Positions 42,533 to 52,658 of a stretch of DNA of 64,000 bases are shown in pieces (position 1 is the stretch's first letter; each line of letters opens with the position of its first letter). The stretch covers positions 773,501 through 837,500 of the forward strand of contig NZ_CP080429.1 in NCBI RefSeq assembly GCF_019613795.1, written 5' to 3'. The stretch comes from Flavobacterium litorale. GTDB taxonomy: Bacteria > Bacteroidota > Bacteroidia > Flavobacteriales > Flavobacteriaceae. A program made the position numbers and the translations under genes. The notes under the pieces were generated by a model that searched no databases, had not been told where the DNA came from, and saw only the letters and a program-made list of their open reading frames with translations.

Positions 42533-43756
42533 TTATTCGGCAGCATCGTTTTCGTTATAATCAGGGTATAAAAAGTTATTGTACGGAAAACGGGTAATGT
42601 GTATTTGCCTAACGGCCTGGTACACCTTTTTCCTGAATTCCTCAAAATTCTCTTTGTTGGTTGCCGATATAAAAAGGGCGTTATCCTCGCCAACATTACC
42701 CATCCAAGTAGCCTTCCATTCGGCTATGGTATTATGCATTGGTGTTTTATCGGTTACCAAATCATCCTCATCAATAGTTAGGGGTTGGTAGGCATCAATT
42801 TTATTAAACACCATAATTGTAGGCTTATCCATACTATCAATATCCTGTAGTATACTGTTTACGGATGCAATATGGTCTTCAAAATCAGGGTGCGATATAT
42901 CTACCACATGTAAAAGTAAATCAGCCTCACGCACCTCGTCTAACGTACTTTTAAACGATTCTACCAACTGCGTGGGTAGCTTTCGTATAAATCCAACAGT
43001 ATCCGAAAGTAAAAAAGGTAAATTTTTAATTACCACCTTGCGCACTGTAGTATCTAGCGTTGCAAAAAGTTTATTTTCTACAAACACCTCACTTTTGCTA
43101 ATTACATTCATTAAGGTAGATTTTCCTACGTTGGTATACCCAACCAAAGCTACACGTACCAGCGCACCTCGGTTGCTACGCTGCACAGCCATCTGCCTGT
43201 CTATATTACGTATCTTATCCTTTAACAAGGCAATCCTGTCGCGTACAATACGTCTGTCCGTTTCAATTTCCGTTTCACCAGGTCCTCGCATACCAATACC
43301 ACCACGCTGTCGTTCAAGGTGCGTCCATAACCCCGTAAGCCTTGGTAGCATGTACTGGTACTGTGCCAACTCAACCTGTGTACGCGCATACGATGTTTCG
43401 GCACGTTGGGCAAAAATATCCAGTATAAGGTTAGTTCTGTCCAGCACCTTACAATCCAGTATCTTATTCAGGTTTTTTTGTTGCGCAGGGCTAAGTTCAT
43501 CATCAAAAATAATCGTCTTTACATCGTGTTCCTTAATGTATTCGTGTATTTGGTCTATTTTACCCGCACCTAAAAACGTTTTAGGGTTGGGGCGATCCAT
43601 TTTTTGTGAGAAACGCTTTATAACTTCACCCCCTGCCGTATAGGTTAAAAACTCCAATTCGTCCAAATATTCCGATAATTTATCTTCGTCTTGGTCTTGT
43701 GTAATAATACCCGCCAATACGGTTTTTTCAAAATTTATAGTTTCTTTCTCTAGCAT
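42533..43756 (-). CDS. hflX: Ribosome-associated GTPase HflX
   Basis: The protein is about 407 residues. The N-terminal HflX domain contains NPKTFLGAGKIDQI, LSPAQQKNL and the conserved QRGGIGMRGPGETEIETDRR. The G domain has GYTNVGKSTL (G1), DTVGFIRKLP (G3) and NKID (G4). HflX splits or rescues stalled 70S ribosomes under stress. The frame opens at a TTG (43783), but the ATG at 43756 (MLEKETINFEK) is the natural start. Confidence 0.93.
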   Translation of the reverse strand: MLEKETINFEKTVLAGIITQDQDEDKLSEYLDELEFLTYTAGGEVIKRFSQKMDRPNPKTFLGAGKIDQIHEYIKEHDVKTIIFDDELSPAQQKNLNKILDCKVLDRTNLILDIFAQRAETSYARTQVELAQYQYMLPRLTGLWTHLERQRGGIGMRGPGETEIETDRRIVRDRIALLKDKIRNIDRQMAVQRSNRGALVRVALVGYTNVGKSTLMNVISKSEVFVENKLFATLDTTVRKVVIKNLPFLLSDTVGFIRKLPTQLVESFKSTLDEVREADLLLHVVDISHPDFEDHIASVNSILQDIDSMDKPTIMVFNKIDAYQPLTIDEDDLVTDKTPMHNTIAEWKATWMGNVGEDNALFISATNKENFEEFRKKVYQAVRQIHITRFPYNNFLYPDYNENDAAE

Positions 43757-43881
43757 AGTTTTGTTTATCGTACAAAAATACAAAATAACGAGTTTTATAT
43801 TTTATATATGTTTTATAAAGAAACTTTACAGTTTTTTTATGTTAAATTTCACTAAAATGTTATAAATAAGTTATATTTTTC

Positions 43882-43889
43882 TAAATTTG
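43882..43889 (+). promoter_or_regulatory. -7 promoter element of the giant adhesin operon
   Basis: TAAATTTG matches TAnnTTTG and lies 30 bases before the ATG at 43919. The -33 position (43860-43862) reads TTA in place of TTG, so the call rests on the -7 element. Confidence 0.5.
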
Positions 43890-43918
43890 AGAATTAAAAT
43901 TAGCTAAATCATTAACCT

Positions 43919-46900
43919 ATGAAGAGAATTACTTTCTTATTTTTCATGTCATTGGTGTCTTTGTGCGGATTTGCACAGATGCCCCTACAAGGGTTTGACG
44001 ACACTGGTGTATTCCCACCAACAGACTGGGAAGTACACGATAATGGCATAGGACCTTTATGGTCTTGGGGACAGGCTTTAGGAGCTGGTCCTCAGCCAGC
44101 CTACGAAGGGCTGCACGCTGCATACATTAACAGAGAAAATGTAGCAGTAGGACTGCCAGAAGACTGGCTGGTAACTGAACAGTTTAACGTACCTACCAAT
44201 CCGCAACTCCGATTTTGGTCGAGATTGACTATTGGTGGTGACGATGGAACGCTTTACCGTATATACATAACGGACGACCCTGGCGTTGCTTTTGACCCTC
44301 TTAACTACGATCAGATTCAAGAGTGGACAGAGCTACAAATTAACCCTGCACAAACAGTTTATACTGAGCAAGTAGTTGATATCCCTGCAATTTATGTAGG
44401 GCAAGACGTACGCCTTGCTTTTGTTATGATTGGCGACAACGGAGACCGTTGGTTGGTTGATAGCGCAAGCGTTGTATCACAATGTCTTGACCCTGAAAAC
44501 TTAAGTGCTGCCCCTGGCATTGATAATGCTGACCTTAGCTGGGATAACCCAAGTGGTGCTACAGAGTGGGAGATTGAAGTGTTAGCTGCTGCTGCAATAC
44601 CAAATGGTGTTGGTATTACATACAATGGTACTTTACCATACGAAGCAACAACAACAGATGATGGTGTTACAGCACTTACAGAAAATACAGATTATAAGTA
44701 TTATGTACGTGCATTGTGTGACGATGGCGGAACTAGTGAATGGGTTGGTCCATTCCTGTTTAGCACTGTAGCCTTAGGAGCTACTTGTGAAGCTGCTATT
44801 GAAATTACAGCTTTACCGTATACAACAACAGATAATACTGGAGATTATGACGATGATTATAGTGGTAGCCCAGGTGCTGCAGGTTGTGGTACTACATCGG
44901 GTTACCTTAACGGTGATGATGTGGTATACGAGTATACAGCTACTACTGATGGTACAATTAGTATTGATATGACAGATAACGGCGCATGGTCGGGTATGTT
45001 TATATACGACGATTGTGCCGATATTGGTACTGAGTGTATTGGCGGTGGTCCTGGCGGAGGTGCAGGTAACGATGTATCTGTTCCAGCACTTGCAGTTACT
45101 GCAGGACAAACATATTACATTGTAATATCTACATTTGCTGCGCCACAAACTACACCGTATACGCTAACGATACAACAAGTATTTTGTGATCCTCCAGTAG
45201 GACTTCCTGCAACCAATGCAGACGAAGACTCTGTTGACCTTTCTTGGACAAATCCAAGTGGAGCAACTTCATGGGAAATTGTAGTACAAAACCCTGGCGA
45301 CGGTATTCCTGCTGGTGCAGGTACTACGGTAGCTACCAATACAGAATATAATGTTGACTCATTAACCGAAGCAACAAACTACGAATATTATGTAAGAGCT
45401 GATTGTAACGATGGTAACTTTAGTGCGTGGGCAGGTCCTTATCCTTTCTCTACCACACAAGTAGCTGCAACAATGGATTACTCGCAAGATTTTGAGGGTG
45501 TCAACTCAGGCTTCTCTCTGAGTAACGGTACTGCAACAAACCAATGGGCTATAGGTAGTGCCATTGCAAATGGTGGTACACAATCATTATACATCTCTAA
45601 CGATAATGGTGTAAGTAACGAGTATACTAATAACTCTACGTCAGTAGTGCACGCATACAGAGACATTCAAATGCCAGCAGTAGTAGACCAAGCATTGGTT
45701 TCTTTTGACTGGAATGTTGACGGTGAAAACTGTTGTGATTATGTAAGAGTTTGGGTAGTACCTGCATCTTTTACACCTACAACAGGAACATTAATAAACG
45801 CAGGTGCCGCAGGTGCTAACGCTATACAAATAGGAGGTAACTTTAACGACTCTAATGGGTGGGAAACTCAAAACAATGTTGTTGATTTATCTGCCTATGC
45901 AAATCAGGTAATGCGATTAGTATTTGAGTGGAGAAACGATGGTAGTGTTGGTCAGGCACCCGCAGCTATCGATAATATAGATGTTTCACTTATTACTTGT
46001 CCATCACCATCAGATTTAGCAATAGCAGACCTACAAGAAGAGGAAGTTACTTTTACATGGACTGCTCCTACATCTGTAACACCTACATTCGATTACTATT
46101 TTGCTACCGATACTACTGCTCCTGATGATGCAACGCCACCAACAGGAAATGTGGCTGTAAGTACCGTAAACATAGGTTTACTCACACCCTCTACTCAGTA
46201 TTCATTCTGGGTAAGAAGTAACTGTGGGGTTGGCGATACCAGTTTCTGGGTTGGTCCATTAACCTTTACTACGCCACAAATACCCGCAACAATTGATTAT
46301 GAAGAAGATTTTGAAGGTACAATAGAATGGACTTTAAGTAATGGTACACAAACCAACCAGTGGGTAATAGACGAAGCTATTAGTAGCTCACCAACACACT
46401 CACTTTACATCTCTAACGATAACGGTGTAAGTAGTGCATATACTAATAACAGTTCATCTGTAGTACATGCTTACAGAGATATTGCTATACCTACAGGGGC
46501 GGCAGATGCCGATTTGAGTTTTGATTACAATGTTGATGGAGAAAACTGCTGTGATTACGTAAGAGTATGGGTAGTGCCAATAACATTTATACCTACACCA
46601 GGCGCATTAATTAACGGAGGTGCTGCTGGAGACGATGCTTTCCAGGTAGGAGGAAACTTTAATAACACTGCTGATTGGCAAACAGAAAATACTGTAATTA
46701 ATGTGGCTGCCTACGCAGACGGAGTAATGCGATTGGTATTTGAGTGGAGAAATGATGGTAGTGTTGGACAAGCACCAGCAGGTATTGATAACGTAAACGT
46801 ATCGATAATTACATGCCCTCAACCACTAGACCTTGCTGTTTCAGATATTGGCGAAACAGGAGCTACAATAGCTTGGACTAACCAAGGTACAGCAGCCGAG

Positions 46901-49900
46901 TGGGAAGTGTACATTGTATCAGCAGGCGACCCTGCACCTACAGATGCTACTGTAGGTATTACAACTACAGATAACCCCTATGTGGCAACAGGACTAGATG
47001 ATAGTACAGAGTATGATGTATATGTAAGAGCAATTTGCGACCCTACAGACTCTAGTAACTGGACGGGACCTGCTAACTTCCAAACACAATGTGGTTCGTT
47101 CGGCGTTCCTTTCTTCGAAGGGTTTAATACGGACTCAACAACACAATTGTGTTGGACGGTATTAAATGATAACGGAGACTTTGATGCTTGGAATATGGAT
47201 TATAACCCTAACCCATTTGAAGGCGATCAATCCGCAGCTATAACTACCGATTTTAATAATGGTAACAACGACGATTGGTTGATTTCACCAACTATTGACC
47301 TTGATAGTGGAAATAAAAGATTAAAATTCCATCAAAGAGTACAATCATCATTCGAACCAAATGATTTCCAAGTACTATTGTCAGTAGAAGGAGCTGATAT
47401 TGCTGACTTTACAGCACCAACAGCAGTAACATTAATCCCGCTTGCAGAGTATGATAATACAGAGTACATTGAGTACGAAGTATTCCTCGAAGATGCTGGT
47501 GGTACATCTATTACAGGTGAGGTTAACATTGCTTGGCACATACCAGATGGCGGATTAGACGGATGGCGTTTGTACATTGATAACGTAATTATCGAAGATA
47601 TACCTTCGTGTCCGCAACCTACAGACCTTGCTGTATCATCAGTTGGAGATACTACAGTAACACTAGAGTGGACAGAAGTAGGACCAGCAACAGCTTGGGA
47701 AGTATACGTAATACCAACAGGTGGTGATGCACCAATAGATACTACAACAGAAGGTGTAGTTGCTGCGGACAGTAACCCATTTGTTTACGATATTGACCTT
47801 GAAGCAGGAATTGTTTATGATTTTTATGTGAAAGCTGTTTGTGGACCTGACGACGAAAGTTTCTGGTCTGGACCATTCACATTCAATACAGCATTATGTC
47901 CGTTAGAGGACCAATGTAACTACGAATTTGTAATGTCTGATACAGGTGGTAACACTTGGAACGGTAATACAATGACCGTATCGCAAGGTGGTATAGACAT
48001 AGCTACCCTAACAGGACCAACTAATGCAGATGGTACTGACCCTATAACGCAAATTGTACCACTATGTGCAGGTATACCATTTGAGTTATACTGGAATGAT
48101 GCCGGATTCTCTGATCAGCAAGTAGCCATATCAATTATTAACCCATTTGATAGCGAAACTGTATTTGACAAGCCAGCAGGTGAAGGAAGTGATAATACGC
48201 TACTATACACAGGCATACCTTTCTGTTCAGAAATTACATGTCCGCAACCAACTGATTTAGTTGCAGAAGGATATAATTACATCGACTCTATACTACTAGG
48301 ATGGACTCCAGGTGGTACAGAAACAGAGTGGGAAGTAATTGTACAAGATGCAGGAGGTACCTACCCTGGAAATGACCCAGACCCTACAACAATTGTAACT
48401 GTTACGGGTGACCCAGAGTATATTGCTGGCGATTTAGTTCCAGACGATTTCTATGAGTACTACGTAAGAGCAATTTGTGGACCAGATGATGCAAGTTTCT
48501 GGACAGGACCATTTGAGTTTAGTATTTTTGCACCACCAGGATGTGCTGCAGTAGAAGTACTTGACGAATTAACGCTAGAGATAATTGTACCTAACTCAGA
48601 AGTTAGCCTTTGTCCTGAAGACGAAGCATGTTATGAGCTTAGCGCTAACTACTACCAATTAAAAGGTACAGATAGCTACGCAGTAGAATCTATCGATTAT
48701 GCTCCACCATACCCATTCCTTGGCGGAACAGAGTTAAACGTAAACACAGATGATATTTGGTCTCCAGTAGTAGACCTACCATTCGAATTCTGTTTCTATG
48801 GCGAAACCTATAACGAAGCAAAAGTAGGATCTAACGGAGTAGTACAATTTGGAGAAAACATGACTGACGGAGGATTCTGTCCATGGTCGTTCGACGAATC
48901 AGTACCAGATGCGAACTTCCCAATACTAAACGCTATATACGGCGTTTACCAAGACGTTAACCCTAACGTAGCAGGAAGTGAAGTAAACATAAACTACCAA
49001 GTACTAGGTAGCTACCCATGTAGAGCATTGGTAGTAAACTACTTTGATGTACCACAATTCTCATGTGGACTAAACGTAGGAACACAAACTACACAAATAG
49101 TAATCTATGAGATATCTAACATTATAGATGTATATGTGGAAAGCAGAACACCTTGTACAGGATGGCAAAACGGTGCTGGTGTAATCGGTATCCAAAATGC
49201 CGATGGTACAGAGGGTATTACGCCTCCAGACCGTAACACAGGTGATTGGACAGCTACTGAAGAAGCATGGCGATTTACACCAGATGGTGAAGATTTAAAT
49301 GTAGTATTTGAGTGGTTACAAGATGATGTATTTGTAACAAACGATACCGACTTACAAGTTTGTCCTACAGAATCAACAAACTTAAAAGCACGTGTAACAT
49401 ACACTACATGTTCTGGTGAGGAACTCATTAGAGAAAACAACTTTACTATAAACGTTGCAACTCCAATTATAATCATTAACGACCCACAAGACTTAAGTGC
49501 ATGTTCTACAGGTGAAGCTGTTGAATTTGACCTTACAGATAGTTTAGAAGGTATAATGGACGACACGACAGGGTTTACATTTACATTCTATGCAACAGAA
49601 GAGGCTGCTGATTTAGGATTAGATGATAATTTACCCGATTTATACACTACCGATACCAATGAAACAATTTGGATTAGAGTAATGGAAGATGGATTTGATT
49701 GTTACATAACAGCTTCATTTGAACTGACATTAAGCAACATTCCACCAGAATTTACAGCTAGTGATGATATAAGTATTTGTGAAGGTACGGATACAACATT
49801 AGAGGTATTTGCAGGTAACTTTGACCCTAACTCTCCAGATGTATCCTATACATGGACGCTTGATGGTAACGATACTGGCTTAACAACACAAGCCATAACA

Positions 49901-51376
49901 GTAACAGCAGGTGGTACGTACGAAGTAACAGTTAACAACGCAGGTTGTGTTGGAAGCGAAGAAATAGTAGTAACAGTAGTACCAGTACCAGTAGCTGATG
50001 TACTAGCAGACGCAACCGTATGCGACAGTTATGAGTTACCCGTATTAACCATAGGAAACTACTTTACCCAAACAGGCGGTCAAGGAGCAGCCCTAAGTGC
50101 CGGTGATATGATAACCAGCACGCAGGAAATCTACATCTATGCCGTATCAGCCGACAATGCCGACTGTACCAACGAAAGCTCATTTACCATAACCGTGAAT
50201 GACAGCCCAGAAGTAAGCACACCAGGCAATCAAACCGCATGCGACAGCTACACCCTACCCGCGTTAACCCTAGGAAACTACTACACCCAGACCGGAGGAG
50301 CAGGCACCATGCTAAACCCAGGCGACGCCATAACAAGCACCCAAACCCTGTACATATACGCAGAAACAGGCACCACGCCAAACTGTACAGGCGAAGAAAG
50401 CTTTGAAGTAACCATAATCGACAGCCCAGAAGCCCAAGTACTAGCCGACGTCACCTCATGTGACAGCTACGTACTAGAAGCCCTAGACGCCGATAACAAT
50501 TACTTCACCGCACCAGGCGGTACAGGCACAGCCCTAAGCGCAGGCGATGTAATCACCAGCACCCAAACCCTCTACATCTACGCACAAACCGGTACCACAC
50601 CCAACTGTACCGACGAAAGCACCTTTGTAGTCAACATCATAGACAGCCCAGCCTTCAGTCTAGGCGGACCCTACAACACCTGCGTTGCAAACAATGTAAC
50701 CATCAACGTAGAGCCAGCCAACTTCAACACCGCTGAAGCCACCTATGCATGGACCCTTAACGGAACACCCTTAGCCGACACCGGCGCAAGCGTTGTACCA
50801 ACAAACTTCGGTACCTACGAAGTAACCGTAACCGTAGGCATTTGTACCAGCGTACAAAGTATAGCCGTAACACAAGACACCAACGCCATAGCCGTAATGT
50901 TTGAAGAAGGCTGTGAAGGAGGCGACTACATGATAACCATAATGGACGTAGACGGATCATTCAACCCAGACAACGCAACCTACGTATGGAGTGGCGAGGG
51001 AGGCTTTACAGCCACTACACAAACCGTAACCGTACCCGGCGCAGGAAACTATACCGTAACCGTAACCACACAAGACGGATGTATAGGCGGAACCACCGTT
51101 AATGTACTCGATACAAGCTGCTCGATACCAAGAGGTATCTCGCCCAATAACGACGACAGAAACGACAAGTTTGACCTAACCTCACTCGATGTACGCCAAA
51201 TCAGTATCTTCAACCGTTACGGAAAAGAAGTATTCAGCTACGGCGCTTACACCGACCAGTGGCACGGACAAACCAACGACGGTGATGAACTACCAACAGG
51301 TACGTACTTCTACTCGATAGAACGTAGCAATGGAGAGAGCAAAACTGGATGGGTTTACATTAACCGAGAAGAATAA
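43919..51376 (+). CDS. Giant multidomain cell-surface protein with T9SS type B sorting domain
   Basis: The protein is 2485 residues with a signal peptide (1-20). Domains in order: choice-of-anchor J (about 20-185), six fibronectin III-like domains with the pattern CPQPTDL ... WEVYV ... FYVKAVCGPDD, two near-identical 180-residue jelly-roll repeats (about 518-696 and 790-967), and a further anchor J domain (1058-1231). A nidogen-like domain (1558-1795) and Ig-like segments follow, then three tandem repeats beginning CDSY (about 2035, 2108, 2180). The C-terminal type B domain (2400-2485) contains IPRGISPNNDDRNDKF and LPTGTYFYSIER. It should be exported by the type IX system and act as an adhesin or gliding-related surface protein. 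It is followed by sprF and ompA genes. Confidence 0.93.
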   Translation: MKRITFLFFMSLVSLCGFAQMPLQGFDDTGVFPPTDWEVHDNGIGPLWSWGQALGAGPQPAYEGLHAAYINRENVAVGLPEDWLVTEQFNVPTNPQLRFWSRLTIGGDDGTLYRIYITDDPGVAFDPLNYDQIQEWTELQINPAQTVYTEQVVDIPAIYVGQDVRLAFVMIGDNGDRWLVDSASVVSQCLDPENLSAAPGIDNADLSWDNPSGATEWEIEVLAAAAIPNGVGITYNGTLPYEATTTDDGVTALTENTDYKYYVRALCDDGGTSEWVGPFLFSTVALGATCEAAIEITALPYTTTDNTGDYDDDYSGSPGAAGCGTTSGYLNGDDVVYEYTATTDGTISIDMTDNGAWSGMFIYDDCADIGTECIGGGPGGGAGNDVSVPALAVTAGQTYYIVISTFAAPQTTPYTLTIQQVFCDPPVGLPATNADEDSVDLSWTNPSGATSWEIVVQNPGDGIPAGAGTTVATNTEYNVDSLTEATNYEYYVRADCNDGNFSAWAGPYPFSTTQVAATMDYSQDFEGVNSGFSLSNGTATNQWAIGSAIANGGTQSLYISNDNGVSNEYTNNSTSVVHAYRDIQMPAVVDQALVSFDWNVDGENCCDYVRVWVVPASFTPTTGTLINAGAAGANAIQIGGNFNDSNGWETQNNVVDLSAYANQVMRLVFEWRNDGSVGQAPAAIDNIDVSLITCPSPSDLAIADLQEEEVTFTWTAPTSVTPTFDYYFATDTTAPDDATPPTGNVAVSTVNIGLLTPSTQYSFWVRSNCGVGDTSFWVGPLTFTTPQIPATIDYEEDFEGTIEWTLSNGTQTNQWVIDEAISSSPTHSLYISNDNGVSSAYTNNSSSVVHAYRDIAIPTGAADADLSFDYNVDGENCCDYVRVWVVPITFIPTPGALINGGAAGDDAFQVGGNFNNTADWQTENTVINVAAYADGVMRLVFEWRNDGSVGQAPAGIDNVNVSIITCPQPLDLAVSDIGETGATIAWTNQGTAAEWEVYIVSAGDPAPTDATVGITTTDNPYVATGLDDSTEYDVYVRAICDPTDSSNWTGPANFQTQCGSFGVPFFEGFNTDSTTQLCWTVLNDNGDFDAWNMDYNPNPFEGDQSAAITTDFNNGNNDDWLISPTIDLDSGNKRLKFHQRVQSSFEPNDFQVLLSVEGADIADFTAPTAVTLIPLAEYDNTEYIEYEVFLEDAGGTSITGEVNIAWHIPDGGLDGWRLYIDNVIIEDIPSCPQPTDLAVSSVGDTTVTLEWTEVGPATAWEVYVIPTGGDAPIDTTTEGVVAADSNPFVYDIDLEAGIVYDFYVKAVCGPDDESFWSGPFTFNTALCPLEDQCNYEFVMSDTGGNTWNGNTMTVSQGGIDIATLTGPTNADGTDPITQIVPLCAGIPFELYWNDAGFSDQQVAISIINPFDSETVFDKPAGEGSDNTLLYTGIPFCSEITCPQPTDLVAEGYNYIDSILLGWTPGGTETEWEVIVQDAGGTYPGNDPDPTTIVTVTGDPEYIAGDLVPDDFYEYYVRAICGPDDASFWTGPFEFSIFAPPGCAAVEVLDELTLEIIVPNSEVSLCPEDEACYELSANYYQLKGTDSYAVESIDYAPPYPFLGGTELNVNTDDIWSPVVDLPFEFCFYGETYNEAKVGSNGVVQFGENMTDGGFCPWSFDESVPDANFPILNAIYGVYQDVNPNVAGSEVNINYQVLGSYPCRALVVNYFDVPQFSCGLNVGTQTTQIVIYEISNIIDVYVESRTPCTGWQNGAGVIGIQNADGTEGITPPDRNTGDWTATEEAWRFTPDGEDLNVVFEWLQDDVFVTNDTDLQVCPTESTNLKARVTYTTCSGEELIRENNFTINVATPIIIINDPQDLSACSTGEAVEFDLTDSLEGIMDDTTGFTFTFYATEEAADLGLDDNLPDLYTTDTNETIWIRVMEDGFDCYITASFELTLSNIPPEFTASDDISICEGTDTTLEVFAGNFDPNSPDVSYTWTLDGNDTGLTTQAITVTAGGTYEVTVNNAGCVGSEEIVVTVVPVPVADVLADATVCDSYELPVLTIGNYFTQTGGQGAALSAGDMITSTQEIYIYAVSADNADCTNESSFTITVNDSPEVSTPGNQTACDSYTLPALTLGNYYTQTGGAGTMLNPGDAITSTQTLYIYAETGTTPNCTGEESFEVTIIDSPEAQVLADVTSCDSYVLEALDADNNYFTAPGGTGTALSAGDVITSTQTLYIYAQTGTTPNCTDESTFVVNIIDSPAFSLGGPYNTCVANNVTINVEPANFNTAEATYAWTLNGTPLADTGASVVPTNFGTYEVTVTVGICTSVQSIAVTQDTNAIAVMFEEGCEGGDYMITIMDVDGSFNPDNATYVWSGEGGFTATTQTVTVPGAGNYTVTVTTQDGCIGGTTVNVLDTSCSIPRGISPNNDDRNDKFDLTSLDVRQISIFNRYGKEVFSYGAYTDQWHGQTNDGDELPTGTYFYSIERSNGESKTGWVYINREE

Positions 51377-51702
51377 AAATTATAACAATTATAAAAAGGA
51401 AAAAGTCCCGCCGCAACAGGCGGGGGTTTTCCTTTTATTATTTCAATAGTAAACAACAATAACACAAAACAAGAAACAGCAAAACAAATATGCACCCGTG
51501 TACCACAAACTACACACCCCTTGTTTTATATTGTTTTTCCAGAGTAGAAACAGTACTTAGCCCATATACAACACATAAAAAGGAAAAAAGCAACAACAGA
51601 ACATTTTTATGTTAATTTAATGCCCACAACCCTTGTATGTTGTATTTATTAAGTATCTTCAACTTTGGGAAAAATAATTGAATATTTAGTTAACACACAC
51701 AC
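51377..51702. other. 326-bp gap between the adhesin and sprF/porP genes
   Basis: It contains a terminator at 51394-51436. The rest is A- and C-rich and unassigned, except a weak promoter-like TTG (near 51634) with TATCTTCA 18 bases downstream, before the sprF/porP ATG. No ORF of note was seen. Confidence 0.5.
51394..51436 (+). terminator. Intrinsic terminator after the adhesin gene
   Basis: AAAAGGAAAA with CCCGCC pairs with GGCGGG and TTTTCCTTTT, forming a long stem 18 bases after the stop codon. Read-through into sprF/porP would need to pass it, so sprF-ompA probably has its own promoter too. Confidence 0.85.
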
Positions 51703-52638
51703 ATGAAGAAACTATACTTAGCCGCCTTAGTAGCCCTTTGGGGCATAGGCGAAGCCACGGCGCAGCAAGACCCGCACTACACACAGTACATGTACAACAT
51801 GAACGTGATTAACCCAGCCTATGCGGGTTCTAAAGAAAATCTTGCCTTCGGACTTTTATATCGTGCCCAGTGGGTGGATGTAGATGGTGCTCCTAATACG
51901 GGTACTTTCTCGGGCCACACACCTGTGGGTAAAAATGTAGGACTGGGTCTATCGGCTATTGTTGATGAGATTGGTCCGGTTCAGGAAACTAATGTTTATG
52001 CTGACTTTTCGTATACGCTAAAACTAGGGGGTGAACACCGCTTGGCTTTTGGGGTAAAGGCAGGGGCTACCTTCCACGATGTGGGGCTCTTTAGTGAAAT
52101 TGGTAATGGTTTTGTACCTGCACCGGATGATCCTGCTTTTAGCGAGAACGTAAACGAAACGTATTTTAATGTTGGGGCAGGGTTCTTTTACTACACGGAT
52201 AATTACTATGTAGCTTTATCGGTTCCGAACATGCTTGAGGCCAAACACCTTGATGTAACGGATAATGGTACGGCCTATGAGTTTGGTTCGGAAACCCAGC
52301 ACTACTTCTTAACGGGGGGGTATGTATTCCAGCTTTCTCCTAATACCAAGATGAAGCCTTCGTTTATGTTGAAGTCGTCTTTTGATGTGGCGCCTTCGAT
52401 TGATGGTTCGTTGAACTTCTTGTTCTTTGAGAAGTTTGAGATTGGGGCTACTTACCGACTGGATGATAGTTTTGGGGGGATGGTGAATTATGCTATTACT
52501 CCGAATTTACGTATTGGATATGCTTATGATCATATTATATCGGATTTGGATGTTACTACGCCATCTTCGCATGAGATTATGCTGCTATTTGATGTAAACT
52601 TCCCTAAAAAAGTATCCCGTTCACCGCGTTATTTCTAA
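51703..52638 (+). CDS. PorP/SprF family type IX secretion membrane protein
   Basis: The protein is 311 residues with a signal peptide (about 1-20) followed directly by the family start QDPHYTQYMYNMNVINPAYAG (Bacteroidota PorP/SprF outer-membrane barrel). Conserved stretches NVGLGLSAIVDEIGPVQ and NLRIGYAYDHIISDL follow, and the protein ends in aromatic residues (SPRYF). SprF-like proteins are needed to export or anchor type B-sorted adhesins such as SprB. Its place after the giant type B protein fits that pairing. Confidence 0.93.
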   Translation: MKKLYLAALVALWGIGEATAQQDPHYTQYMYNMNVINPAYAGSKENLAFGLLYRAQWVDVDGAPNTGTFSGHTPVGKNVGLGLSAIVDEIGPVQETNVYADFSYTLKLGGEHRLAFGVKAGATFHDVGLFSEIGNGFVPAPDDPAFSENVNETYFNVGAGFFYYTDNYYVALSVPNMLEAKHLDVTDNGTAYEFGSETQHYFLTGGYVFQLSPNTKMKPSFMLKSSFDVAPSIDGSLNFLFFEKFEIGATYRLDDSFGGMVNYAITPNLRIGYAYDHIISDLDVTTPSSHEIMLLFDVNFPKKVSRSPRYF

Positions 52639-52658
52639 CCTAAAAGCGACATAAGAAA

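Noticed and set aside
42972..43643. 223-codon plus-strand frame opposite hflX
   Set aside because: It lies wholly within hflX, whose GTPase motifs are intact.
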